Position numbers and translations under genes: made by a program. Shown here piece after piece: positions 17,812 through 27,541 of a DNA stretch of 37,601 nucleotides. The DNA lies in NCBI GenBank assembly GCA_023441625.1, contig JAEZOA010000036.1:1-37601 (forward strand). Direction: 5' to 3'. The notes beneath the pieces were generated by a model. That model did no database searches, was not told the DNA's origin, and saw only the letters and a program-made list of their open reading frames with translations. The stretch is from Bacillota bacterium (GTDB lineage Bacteria; Bacillota; Clostridia; Acetivibrionales; DSM-1351). The number at the start of each line of letters is the position of its first letter. Within the stretch, counting starts at the first letter, position 1.

Positions 17812-18974
17812 TTGATTAGTAAAAAACTCAGAGACTATATTGCACTGAGTCCATCAAAAAGTACACAAATGGTTGCTATTTCGGAATTGATGGACCGTTG
17901 TTTGGAAAATGACATCCTATTACCAGAATTCCAAACGACATTGAGATGGGTATTGCACAAAAATGTTGATTTGCTAAACTATCAGCTTTCTGCTAAGGCT
18001 CCTGTTTCAGCACTGAGTATGCATGAAATCCGTGAAGACGAGGATGTTAAGCAGATTAACTTTATGAACAGAAAAAGAGTCGAGGGTAATCTTGTAAGGA
18101 AGCTGTCAGTTATTGATGGACAGCAACGAATCAGCTGCAATTTGAAGGCATATATTAATGATCCTGAATTTGAACATATCGTGCTTGACTTGCAGAAAGG
18201 TAAATTTATAATTAACAAGGAAAAAATGAAGAAGAGCTATCAAGTCCCTGCAGGTATTCTTCTCAATAGGTCATCTGTTGAATTGGAGAAATACGCCATA
18301 TCACGTCAGCCTCTAAGTGATAATTTTCAGATTCTTTTATTTATTAGAACAAAATTGCTATCCTATAACTACATAGTTAATATTGGCAAGGGGATGAGCA
18401 AAACAGAGCAGCTTAGCTGGTTTGAAAGGCTTAATAATGCAGGGCACAGATTCCGAAGCTCCAGCTTAAGCTGACACATCTTACAGAAAAGCAGATTGAT
18501 ATTTACGACGAGTACATCAATAAATTCATAGATATCGTTAATGCGAAAAAGCTGTACAAACTAGTGAAGATGAAAAATACAGAGGTGAGCATTCCTATTG
18601 CCTTGCTAAATCCTGCAATTGAGATAATTAACAGGAAGTCACACGTCACTAATTATAGCCCAATAGCCTCTGATATTCGATTTAGAGACATTAATGAAAT
18701 GAGTGCCGAGAATTTACGAACGGCATTTTCAATCACCTTGGATTGCTTAAAAAAGTCTATTACTTTTCTTGAAGAGAATAGAATAAATTATAACAGGTAT
18801 GACTACATTGCATACGTTACAGGCTTCTTCGTATATCTTGAAAATGATGAAATGAATGCTGCGCAGAAAAGTGCATTAGTGGAATGGTGCAGCACAGTAT
18901 CTTTCACAAACAAATCCAACAAGGCAAGAAGGGAAATATACAATCAAGTGCTTGGCTTTAGGTATATAATATAG
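17812..18974 (+). pseudogene. DUF262 (GmrSD-N/ParB-like) protein, broken by one missing base
   Basis: The start is TTG 17812, 8 bases after a perfect AAGGAGG (17797-17803). The first frame runs to 18474 and has the DUF262 features: LLPEFQTTLRW, VIDGQQRISC near residue 105 and SWFERLNNAG near the end. The next frame continues smoothly from about 18445 (TQIPKLQLKLTHLTEKQ) to the stop at 18974, so the whole is about 387 residues. Adding one base (an A) between 18444 and 18445 restores a single frame (NNAG-TQIPKLQL). DUF262 proteins include the NTPase/nuclease part of type IV modification-dependent restriction and smaller stand-alone forms. No HNH-type DUF1524 motif is visible in the C-terminal part. 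Confidence 0.75.
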
Positions 18975-18992
18975 TTTTCCTCCGTGGAACGG

Positions 18993-19963
18993 CTACTTTA
19001 GTGGCACCTTCTTATATTTCAGGTATATTCTTGTTATTTCAGCCCTGTGATGGCCGAGCTGTTCACTAATGTAATACAGGAGGTCTTTACCATGCAGTAT
19101 ATTTTTCTTTTGATTGTAGAGGTTATTGCTATAGTAACTTCTCAAACCATGAAAATTTATTGTTTTCTTAACAGGCTTTAGATTACTTAAAGCACTACCA
19201 GATTTCTGGTTTCTAAAGGCCTCCTTAAACTTATCACGATGATTGCCAAGCCAGTTTTGAATAGAGTCTTTTCTCTTTTTTGTTGCATCCTTAATATTAT
19301 CTACAAGGATTTTCTCACATTTGAGTTTTTTGAGGGTATCAGCATATTTTAATATTTCAGCAAGTGCAATGAACTGAATAAGTGTATCAACCTTAATAAA
19401 TCGGGTCTGACCACCTTTTCCTTTAACCTCTAGTTCTCCCGTGTCAACAGCAACAAGTACCTTGTCAACCGTTAAACGACAGCATTCTTCAAGCCGTAGA
19501 CCGAAGTTCTCAGCAAGAGTTATAGCAAAATATACGTCCATACGCCCCATTTGCTTACTTAATTGTTTAGCCATCTCAACCTCTTTTGTTGTCCAGGAGT
19601 TATCAGTTTTATTAGTTTGACGTTTATCTAGACCCAGAATTGAGCTGTCTACAAGTAAATTTTTTGAGCCACAGTGGTGCTGAAAATATCGTATGGCACT
19701 TACATCAGTCTTAATTGTGGATGGCGTTTACCGTCCTGCTTCATATGATCAACATACTGGATAAGATGCTTACTGCTTATATTTGTTATTTTCTGAAGAC
19801 GGAATTCACTTGCAAGGAATACGACAAATCGTTCCATTGCAGCCTTATACCGCTCACGGGTTTTAAAGCTACCTTCATTAAAATACTGAAATTGGGTATC
19901 TAACTGAATTTCTAGGTTTTTAACCAAACCTGGGGAATTGCTATTTGATGATTTGTTTCTCAT
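18993..19963 (-). pseudogene. Tyrosine recombinase/integrase, broken by one missing base
   Basis: The N-terminal SAM-like core-binding part (19700-19963: QFQYFNEGSFKTRERYKAAMERF, then KHLIQYVDHMKQDGK) and the catalytic part (open frame from about 19726 down to 18993) are in different frames. Restoring one A in the AAA run (TTT at 19727-19729 on +) gives DGK-TPSTIKTDVSAIRYFQ and a single protein of about 320 aa. The catalytic residues are all there: Arg in GLRLEECCRLT, HGLR with His and Arg, LGHHRAEITRIYLKY with His and Tyr. A recent inactivation, or a sequencing error in a homopolymer, explains the break. Confidence 0.8.
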
Positions 19964-20002
19964 TTTTCCACCTGCTTTCTAAAATATTTAAACACTATAA
20001 GC

Positions 20003-20041
20003 AAAAAGTCTATGAAAATCAAATTTTCACAGACTTTTTTT
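20003..20041. terminator. Bidirectional hairpin terminator containing repeat copy 2
   Basis: AAAAAGTCT-a-TGAAAAT caa ATTTTCA-c-AGACTTTTTTT: a long stem with A and T tracts on both sides. Its centre (20011-20029) is the second copy of the 19-bp direct repeat. It insulates the integrase gene from the sequence upstream of it. Confidence 0.6.
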
Positions 20042-20062
20042 ATGACTTTATTAAACATAATT

Positions 20063-20166
20063 AATGGGTAAGTAACAATTAAATTTGATTGAAAATGGGT
20101 AAGACAACTTTGACAAATAATATAGAAAGGTAGAATTTTGTTCTGAATTTTTTCATAATGGGTAAG
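20063..20166. repeat. Three direct repeats AATGGGTAAG with helical phasing
   Basis: Identical 10-mers at 20063-20072, 20094-20103 and 20157-20166. The start-to-start distances of 31 and 63 equal about 3 and 6 helical turns, so all three face the same side. They lie just upstream of the integrase gene, where arm-type integrase sites are often found, or could be regulator/initiator sites. Confidence 0.6.
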
Positions 20167-20244
20167 ATGATTCTTAAAGTGTAATATAATCTTTGCCCAA
20201 ATAAAGCAATCTGGCTAACTATTTCGATTAAGTGCATATTTTGG

Positions 20245-20517
20245 CATAGCAAGGCCTATGAGAAACTTCTGTTTCTCACATTTTCCAGATGTAGTTTTGT
20301 TATATGGTGTTGTTTTTATATAGTTGTGAGGTTCGCCTGACCGCCGTCTCTATGGAGTCCTACAGACTCGCATAGAGACGGCGGTCTCTCTTTTACGGTT
20401 TTCTAAGTTGAGTAGAAATCCGAGTGCATGCTATTGCATGTGCCAGCATAGTACTGGCTTCGGCTGCCGATTACTGACATTGTCAGCCCTATAAAGGTGC
20501 GGCAAGGATTTTTTTAA
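20245..20517 (+). ncRNA. Cluster of strong hairpins, candidate structured RNA or single-strand-folding DNA site
   Basis: No protein frame. Consecutive inverted repeats: CATAG/CTATG (20245-20260), TGAGAAAC/GTTTCTCA (20259-20278), GACCGCCGTCTCTATG/CATAGAGACGGCGGTC with inner GAGTC/GACTC (20338-20386, about 21 bp with one bulge), CATGC/GCATG (about 20426-20440), GCCAG/CTGGC (about 20442-20458), and CTGAC-att-GTCAG inside GCCG/CGGC (about 20465-20502). It ends in a T7 run (20510-20516) on the plus strand. GC content is far above the surroundings. The type is unknown; it has no reverse transcriptase or transposase partner here. Confidence 0.5.
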
Positions 20518-20544
20518 TAATGTATATCGTAAAACATTAACTCA

Positions 20545-20602
20545 ATTTTTATGATGGTAGAGCTACCACGCAGTTGTGTTTCTTAATAAGATTCCTTCGT
20601 CT
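20545..20602 (-). CDS. Possible 18-codon leader peptide
   Basis: Minus strand AAAGGAG, 8 bases before an ATG, opens MRRRNLIKKHNCVVALPS and stops. Good start context but very short; it points into the hairpin cluster, so it could be a leader ORF of a transcript covering that cluster on the minus strand. Confidence 0.25.
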
Positions 20603-20765
20603 CATATCGAATACTCCTTTCAAATAAAATTCCATTGGGCCAATCTATATAAAATACCTTCAAGGTATGATTATGTTATAGGGGAAGATGGTGGGGGAAT
20701 TCAAATCCAAAATATTGTATTAAAGAAAATATTCCAGTATGTGGGTACATAAGGACGTTGCTTCG

Positions 20766-20774
20766 TGATATAAT
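20766..20774 (+). promoter_or_regulatory. Extended -10 promoter for the helicase-methyltransferase operon
   Basis: TGATATAAT is a perfect extended -10 (TGnTATAAT); no convincing -35 at 17 bases. The transcript would begin near 20781, about 75 bases before the helicase ATG. Confidence 0.5.
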
Positions 20775-20803
20775 TTGATAAATGGATGTGGTTAGTGTAA
20801 TTT

Positions 20804-20834
20804 AATACTATCCTATACATAAACGTGTAGTATT
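20804..20834 (+). promoter_or_regulatory. Inverted repeat in the helicase leader
   Basis: AATACTA (20804-20810) and TAGTATT (20828-20834) are separated by 17 bases and sit just before the GGAGG at 20844-20848. Candidate operator or mRNA hairpin controlling the operon. Confidence 0.4.
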
Positions 20835-20854
20835 TTGACAAATGGAGGAACTGT

Positions 20855-23800
20855 ATGAATAATAATCATAATGATTTAACATTTTTTACAAACCAACCAG
20901 ATCGTGATTTATACAGTAGGTTTTGTAAGATTTTGAATAGCAACACACAATTTTTTGATGTGCTAGTCGGATATTTTAGGACAAGCGGTTTTTTTAAACT
21001 TTATCCAGCGATGGAGAATATAGAAAAAATCCGTATTCTTATAGGATTAAGTGTAGATAAATACACAGTTAAGATTATAGACCAAGCAAGTGAACAGATA
21101 ATATATGATGCTAGAACTGCTAAGGAGGCCCACAGTGCCATTTCTTCTTCAGTTGAAGCCGAATTTGCAAATTCACAAGACTCAGCTAATGTTGAATTAG
21201 GTGTAAGAACATTTATTAACTGGTTAAAATTAGGTAAGCTAGAAATGAGGATGTATACTCAAGCACCTATCCATGCAAAAGTATATATTATGCGTAAAGA
21301 CATGGAAAAAGTGCCTGATACATACGGTAGTGTCATAACAGGCTCAAGCAATTTTTCATTAGCTGGTTTGCAGAATAATCTTGAATTCAATGTTGAGCTA
21401 AAAGATAGCCGAGATGTTGAATTTGCATTAGGATGCTTTGAAGAATTATGGGTAAATAGTATAGATATAAAGGACACATTTATTGATACTATAAATAATA
21501 AAACTTGGCTTAAGAATGATATTAGCCCGTATGAATTATACTTAAAAACAGTTTATGAGTTTTTTAAAGAAGAAATCAATTCAGATAAAGAAACTAATGC
21601 AGATAAGCTATTACCAGATGGATATATGAAGTTACAATACCAGATTGATGCAGTAACTTCAGCAAAGAAGATACTAGAGGCTTATAATGGAGTTTTTATT
21701 TCCGATGTTGTAGGTTTAGGAAAAACATATATTTGTGCAATGTTAGCAAAGGCTTTAAAAAAAGGGCACAATAAACTCATAATATGTCCACCTGTTTTGG
21801 TTGATTATTGGGATGGGGTAATGAAAGAGTTTGATGTTGTTGCGGATATAATATCGTTAGGAAAGCTAGATAAATTGATAGAAAATCCAAATAAACTAGA
21901 TAGATATGAATATGTATTTATTGATGAAGTACACAGATTCAGAAATAGCAATACTGAAGGATACACTATGCTTCATCAAATTTGTAAAGGCAAAAAAATT
22001 GTTCTCATTTCTGCAACACCAATAAACAATTATTCTAGTGATATTGAAAATCAGATTTATCTTTTTCAAAATAAACACAGCAGTACAATTATCCCAAATA
22101 CAAGGAATTTAGAGGGTTTTTTTGCAAGGCTTAACACTGAATTAAACAAAGTTCCTCGTGGTACTAAGGAATATAGTAATGTATTAAGAAGAAACTCAGA
22201 AATAATAAGAGATCAACTGTTACGTAGTATAATGATAAGACGTACCCGTAAAGAAATCATAGAATTCTATGCAAGTGACCTTCAAAAACAAGGTTTGAAG
22301 TTTCCTAAGTTGGGTTCACCTGAACAGGTTATTTATAGCTTTGATAAACAAACTGAGGATGTTTTTCAAGAAACTATGATGGCAATAAAAAATCTTGATT
22401 ATGCCAGATATACGCCATTACTATTCCTAAAAAATAATAAAAAGTTTGCCAGTATGTTAGTTGCTCAAAAGAATATGAGTGGATTTATGAAATCTATTTT
22501 GGTTAAGCGCTTGGAAAGTAGCTTTTATGCTTTTCGTATGACTCTTGATAGATTTATTTTATCATATGAACAATTCATTGAAATGGTAAAGAATAAGGAA
22601 GTTTATATAAGTAAAAAGGTAAATGTATATGACTTGCTTGATAGTGGTGATGATGCTAAACTAATGAGACTGGTAGAGGATGAAAAAGTTCAACATTTTA
22701 AATCAGATGAATTTACGCCACTATTTATACCTTCACTTGAACGTGATTTAGCTGTATTGAAGCAATTAAAAGATCATTGGGCGACCATTACCACAGATCC
22801 TAAATTAGAACAGTTTAAAAAAGAGTTAATGACAAACTCTAAGCTGAAAAATAATAAGGTTATTATTTTTACGGAATCTAAGGAAACAGCCCACTACTTA
22901 GGTGATAACCTAAAAGAAATCTATGGAGTTAAGGTTGCTGTATTTAGTGGGGAGAGCTCTTCTTATCAAAAATTGGAAATAGAGTATAGCTTTAATCCAA
23001 AATACGAAACTGAAAATAAAGGTAAATATGATATTTTAATAACCACAGATGTCCTTGCAGAGGGTATTAATTTACATCTTGCAAATGTTTTAATAAATTA
23101 TGATCTGCCTTGGAATCCAACAAGAATTATGCAACGTGGTGGACGTATTAATCGTGTAGGAAGCAAACATGATAATATTTATATTTTTAACTTCTTCCCT
23201 ACTTCACAAGCGGATTCTCAACTGTCTTTAAAAGAAAGGATTATTTCAAAATTACAGTTATTCCACGATACTTTAGGCGAAGATTTTAAATATTTGTCAG
23301 ATGAGGAGCAAATAAGTTCGCATAAGCTTTATGAAGAACTTACAAAAAACTTCGATGAAGATGAAGTTGGAACAAATCCTGAATTGTATTATCTAAACTT
23401 GATTAGAACTATTAGAGATAACGACATTGAGTTATTTAATAAAATTAAGTCGTTACCATTAAAGGCGAAGACTGGTAAAGTATCTAATATGACTGATACT
23501 GTTTCAACAATATCTTTTATACGTAAGGGGTATTTAAAGAAATTCTTCAAAACAGATTCAGTAACAGAAGAATTAACATTTATGCAAGCAATTGAATATA
23601 TCAAATCTGAAAAAACAGAAAAAGCTGCAGCTGTTGATTGCAAATACTTTGCAGATTTAGAAAGCAACAAGAAGGCATTTGATGATAGTTTATCAGAAGA
23701 AGAAACTGTTGTCATAGGGAAAATACCGATAACTGGAAATGATGGGAAAATTATTAAAATATTAAAAGCATTACTTCAATGTAGAAAGTTTACAGATATT

Positions 23801-24040
23801 GAGGAAGAAATAATTAATAAGATGATACAGTTATGGGAAGATGGAGAAATTCCAAGTGGTATCACAAAGGATATATTAAAAGAAATTAAAAAGATAGACG
23901 ACCCTATAGAAGTATATCACGAGGTATACGACATGATACCTGACAGATATTTTGAACAGTCAACATCACCTAAGGAGAATACAAACCACGAAAAACAAGT
24001 GGTACTTTCTATGCACTTAAAGAATGGGGGAGATAATTAA
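20855..24040 (+). CDS. PLD-domain SNF2-type helicase, part of a restriction-like defence operon
   Basis: 1061 aa. The N-terminal phospholipase D-like nuclease domain has one HKD-type motif: HAKVYIMRKD near residue 140 with GSSNFSLAGLQNNLEFN after it. SNF2/DEAD-like helicase motors follow: Walker A VVGLGKTYICAM near 283, VFIDEVHRFRN (DEVH box) near 355, LISATPINNY near 386, then IIFTESKETAHYL, TTDVLAEGINLHLA and motif VI GGRINRVGS near 762. GGAGG precedes the ATG. The stop overlaps the methyltransferase ATG by one base (TAATG), so the two work together. A PLD-helicase plus adenine methyltransferase recalls DISARM-like and restriction systems, but DISARM's DUF1998 gene and separate DrmC are absent. 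Confidence 0.85.
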   Translation: MNNNHNDLTFFTNQPDRDLYSRFCKILNSNTQFFDVLVGYFRTSGFFKLYPAMENIEKIRILIGLSVDKYTVKIIDQASEQIIYDARTAKEAHSAISSSVEAEFANSQDSANVELGVRTFINWLKLGKLEMRMYTQAPIHAKVYIMRKDMEKVPDTYGSVITGSSNFSLAGLQNNLEFNVELKDSRDVEFALGCFEELWVNSIDIKDTFIDTINNKTWLKNDISPYELYLKTVYEFFKEEINSDKETNADKLLPDGYMKLQYQIDAVTSAKKILEAYNGVFISDVVGLGKTYICAMLAKALKKGHNKLIICPPVLVDYWDGVMKEFDVVADIISLGKLDKLIENPNKLDRYEYVFIDEVHRFRNSNTEGYTMLHQICKGKKIVLISATPINNYSSDIENQIYLFQNKHSSTIIPNTRNLEGFFARLNTELNKVPRGTKEYSNVLRRNSEIIRDQLLRSIMIRRTRKEIIEFYASDLQKQGLKFPKLGSPEQVIYSFDKQTEDVFQETMMAIKNLDYARYTPLLFLKNNKKFASMLVAQKNMSGFMKSILVKRLESSFYAFRMTLDRFILSYEQFIEMVKNKEVYISKKVNVYDLLDSGDDAKLMRLVEDEKVQHFKSDEFTPLFIPSLERDLAVLKQLKDHWATITTDPKLEQFKKELMTNSKLKNNKVIIFTESKETAHYLGDNLKEIYGVKVAVFSGESSSYQKLEIEYSFNPKYETENKGKYDILITTDVLAEGINLHLANVLINYDLPWNPTRIMQRGGRINRVGSKHDNIYIFNFFPTSQADSQLSLKERIISKLQLFHDTLGEDFKYLSDEEQISSHKLYEELTKNFDEDEVGTNPELYYLNLIRTIRDNDIELFNKIKSLPLKAKTGKVSNMTDTVSTISFIRKGYLKKFFKTDSVTEELTFMQAIEYIKSEKTEKAAAVDCKYFADLESNKKAFDDSLSEEETVVIGKIPITGNDGKIIKILKALLQCRKFTDIEEEIINKMIQLWEDGEIPSGITKDILKEIKKIDDPIEVYHEVYDMIPDRYFEQSTSPKENTNHEKQVVLSMHLKNGGDN

Positions 24041-27000
24041 TGGGAGTAAGAGAATCATTGTTTGAGAGTGTTTTTACAAGTGAATTTGATATTAATCTAT
24101 TTATAAGTTTTTCTAAAGAGTTTTTCAACGATATTGATATAGTAAGGCCAGATAAGTTTATGGATGATGGTTGGAATTGGTCAGAGTTCAACTTTTATAT
24201 CAAAGGGTACTACCATATAGGGAATTTCGCTGGTTCTGATAAGAAAAGAATAGCAGTATTTGCTGTAGAATTGAAGGACTATAAAAATATTGATAGAGCT
24301 CGTAGTATGCAAAGAAATTTTATAAAGAAACTTATGAACGCTGGTAATCTTGATGGTTCAATTGTTGCTTTTTATGCTGATGGAGAAACTAAATGGCGTT
24401 TGTCTTTTGTACGTTTGGATTATGAATTCGCTAAAGGGAAAGTAATAGAAAAGCTTACTCCTGCTAAAAGATATTCTTATCTTGTGGGTAAAGGTGAGCC
24501 GTGTCATACTGCCCAGGAAAGATTATTTCCGATATTCAATAATATTCATGCTAATCCAACTATAGATGAAATCGAAGATGCATTTAGTGTAGAAAAGGTC
24601 ACAAAGGAATTCTTTGAAAAGTACAAAGAAAAGTATTTTCAAGTCAAAGAACATTTAGATGCAAATGAAGATTTTGTAGATGAAGCAAAAAGGCGCAATT
24701 TTACATCTGAGCAGTTTGCAAAAAAGCTTATGGGACAGATTGCCTTCTTATATTTTGTTCAGAAAAAAGGATGGTTGGGTGTAAATGCAATTCCTAAGTC
24801 TATTACATCAAAAGAATATAAGGATGCTTTCTATTCACAGGGCAGAGCATCAAAAGAGGTTTTGTCAAAGGCATACAGACAAGTTTCAGATGATTATAAG
24901 TTGGTTTCTATCAATAATCTAACATTGGACGAGGAAATTACATTATCAAAATCAGTTAAGGGTATGCCTTGGGGAACAGGCCCAAAGGACTTTATGCGTC
25001 AATTATTTATTACATGTAACAAGCAAGGTAAAAATTTCTTTGATGATTACTTAGAGCCTTTGTTTTATGAGGCTTTAAATGAAAATCGTGGTGATTCAGG
25101 GTATTTTACAAAGCTACATTGCAGGGTTCCATTTCTAAATGGTGGCCTTTTTGAACCACTTGATAATTATGATTGGAACCATAATGACTTTTCACTCGAA
25201 AATGAAATTTTCTCTAATAGAGATATTAAGGGAGAGCGTGACGCTGACGGTATTTTAGACATCTTCGACAGATACAATTTTACGATGAATGAAGATGAAC
25301 CATTAGAACGTGAAGTTGCTATTGATCCTGAAATGCTTGGGAAGATTTTTGAAAATCTACTTGATGCTAAGGACAGAAAATCAAAGGGAGCATTCTATAC
25401 TCCTCGTGAGATTGTCCACTATATGTGCCAGGAAAGCATTACAAACTATCTAGTTAACCAAACTGAATTACCATATGATGATATTAAAGATTTTATTATC
25501 TACGGTGAGCATATGAAAGACGAGGATACAAGTCATCTTACAAAAATGGGTCTGAGTGATATGCTTATTTCTGACAAAATTTATGACCGTAAAAATGGCA
25601 TAAACAGACTATCTGATATCGATAATGCCCTTTCTGTCATTAAAGTGGCAGATCCAGCTGTTGGTTCTGGTGCATTCCCTTTGGGAATGGTTTCTGAGAT
25701 TGTTAAAATCAGGAAGAATATTTCTGCATATCTTGCACTTGATATGAATGACTACCAGAAGAGCGAAATGTATCGACAGTATCGTCATCCATTAAAGTTA
25801 AAGTTAGATACTATTAAGAATAGTATTTTTGCTGTTGATATCGAGGCAAGTGCAGTAGATATTACAAAACTTCGTTTATGGCTTTCTTTAGTAGTAGAAC
25901 AGCAGACAAATGAAAATTGTAGCAATATGCTTGATATGGAGCAGAAAAATCCAATGCCACTTCCTAACCTTGATTGTAATATTTGTTGTGGCAATAGCCT
26001 TATAGACGAGTTTGAAGGGATTAAGCTAGTTAATGAGAGTGACCTTTTTGGAGCTAAAAGTGGCACACAAATATTATTGGGACAAAACAAGTATGATAAC
26101 TTACTTACCCAATTATTTGAAGCACAAGACAAGCTGTTCTATGAGAAAAACCATCAAACAAAGGATGAACTAAAAAGAAAAATAAGAAATATTATAGATA
26201 CAATTATTATGTTTAACATTGGTGATAATGCTGAAACTGTAAGAAAATATAATGAAATTAAGGATTCACCATCGTTACCGTATTTCTTGTGGGAATTAGA
26301 GTTTGCAAGAGTATTTAAAGAAAAAGGGGGATTTGATGTTGTTATTGGTAATCCACCATATATAGGATTTCACAATGTTCCCAATAAAGAGTATTTTAGG
26401 CATAGATATTATTCAGCAAATGGTAAATATGATTTTTATGTTCTTTTCATTGAACAAGCATTAAACTTAGTAAGAGAGCACGGATATATATCATATATAT
26501 GTCCCTCGTACTTCTATAAAAGGGATTATGGTAAAAAACTGAGAAATCTGATTTTGGAAAATACATGTATTAAGTTTATTGCAGATTTTAATGACAGCCA
26601 AATATTTGATTCTGCAACAACTTACACTTGTATTTTTGGATTTGAGAAAAATAACAAGAATTCCAATAATGATATTATAATAGTAGATAAAGATTTGACG
26701 TACGGAAAAATTCACAAAATAAACCAAAAATCTCTAAAAGAACCTATTTGGATGTTGGAAGATAGCGCAAGTATGGAGGATGTGAATAAAATAGTAAAAA
26801 AATGCAAACTTACTTTAGGAACTATCACAAAATCAATTTCACAGGGAATAGTTACAGGAAATAATTCTATATATATTTTGAATGAAAAGATAATACTAGA
26901 AAGACAGATAAATTATACTTATTTAAAGCCAGTTTTTAAAGGGAAGAATATCAGAAATAAGAATATTATACATGATGGGGAGTATTTGTTTTACCCATAT

Positions 27001-27516
27001 GAATTGGATGCAAACGGAAGAATGAAGCTAATTGATGAGATGCTAATACAACAGAATAATCCAAATCTCTATGCATATTTACTTGAGAACAAAAATATTT
27101 TACTTGAAAGGGAGTATTTTTTAAAAAGCAATAAGAAATGGTATGAGCTTTGGAATCCTAGGCGACTTGAACATTTTTATGCTAGGAAATTTGTTTTTTC
27201 AGAAGTTAATTACAAAAATGAATTTGTACTTACAGATGAGTGCTTCTATTCCGATAGTGCTTGTGGCGCAGAATTAAAGGATGAATATAAAATATATGAG
27301 GCATATATAGAAAAATACTTGAATTCTGAGGTTGTAAGTGATTTATTCAAAAAAATTTCAGTACCAAAGGCCAATGGATATTTAATCTATAAAAATGCAT
27401 TTTTAAAAGATTTACCAGTATACTTGCCTGATAATATAAAAGATATTTTTAAATCATTACTGTTATTGGACGAAAGAGAATTTCAAATTTGGCTAGAGAC
27501 TGAATTTGATAAATAA
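24040..27516 (+). CDS. Eco57I-type DNA adenine methyltransferase, possible restriction-modification enzyme
   Basis: 1158 aa. SAM-binding motif I in ADPAVGSGAFPLGM near residue 537 and the catalytic NPPYIGF motif near 770 show a gamma-class N6-adenine methyltransferase. FYTPREIVHYMC near 455 is typical of large restriction methylases. The N-terminal ~200 residues contain KRIAVFAVELKDYKN, an E-x-K pattern that might belong to a PD-(D/E)xK-like nuclease or merely a fold relic. The C-terminal part (after ~900) has VFSEVNYKNEFVLTDECFYSD and PKANGYLIYKNAFLKDLPVY, typical of target recognition. It is co-encoded with the helicase. It may methylate host DNA for self-recognition while the helicase/PLD protein attacks. 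Confidence 0.88.
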   Translation: MGVRESLFESVFTSEFDINLFISFSKEFFNDIDIVRPDKFMDDGWNWSEFNFYIKGYYHIGNFAGSDKKRIAVFAVELKDYKNIDRARSMQRNFIKKLMNAGNLDGSIVAFYADGETKWRLSFVRLDYEFAKGKVIEKLTPAKRYSYLVGKGEPCHTAQERLFPIFNNIHANPTIDEIEDAFSVEKVTKEFFEKYKEKYFQVKEHLDANEDFVDEAKRRNFTSEQFAKKLMGQIAFLYFVQKKGWLGVNAIPKSITSKEYKDAFYSQGRASKEVLSKAYRQVSDDYKLVSINNLTLDEEITLSKSVKGMPWGTGPKDFMRQLFITCNKQGKNFFDDYLEPLFYEALNENRGDSGYFTKLHCRVPFLNGGLFEPLDNYDWNHNDFSLENEIFSNRDIKGERDADGILDIFDRYNFTMNEDEPLEREVAIDPEMLGKIFENLLDAKDRKSKGAFYTPREIVHYMCQESITNYLVNQTELPYDDIKDFIIYGEHMKDEDTSHLTKMGLSDMLISDKIYDRKNGINRLSDIDNALSVIKVADPAVGSGAFPLGMVSEIVKIRKNISAYLALDMNDYQKSEMYRQYRHPLKLKLDTIKNSIFAVDIEASAVDITKLRLWLSLVVEQQTNENCSNMLDMEQKNPMPLPNLDCNICCGNSLIDEFEGIKLVNESDLFGAKSGTQILLGQNKYDNLLTQLFEAQDKLFYEKNHQTKDELKRKIRNIIDTIIMFNIGDNAETVRKYNEIKDSPSLPYFLWELEFARVFKEKGGFDVVIGNPPYIGFHNVPNKEYFRHRYYSANGKYDFYVLFIEQALNLVREHGYISYICPSYFYKRDYGKKLRNLILENTCIKFIADFNDSQIFDSATTYTCIFGFEKNNKNSNNDIIIVDKDLTYGKIHKINQKSLKEPIWMLEDSASMEDVNKIVKKCKLTLGTITKSISQGIVTGNNSIYILNEKIILERQINYTYLKPVFKGKNIRNKNIIHDGEYLFYPYELDANGRMKLIDEMLIQQNNPNLYAYLLENKNILLEREYFLKSNKKWYELWNPRRLEHFYARKFVFSEVNYKNEFVLTDECFYSDSACGAELKDEYKIYEAYIEKYLNSEVVSDLFKKISVPKANGYLIYKNAFLKDLPVYLPDNIKDIFKSLLLLDEREFQIWLETEFDK

Positions 27517-27541
27517 TATAGATGTATTAGGAGTAAAAATA

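Noticed and set aside
20855..27516. Classical DISARM
   Set aside because: No DUF1998 (DrmB) gene and no separate PLD gene; the PLD domain is fused to the helicase.
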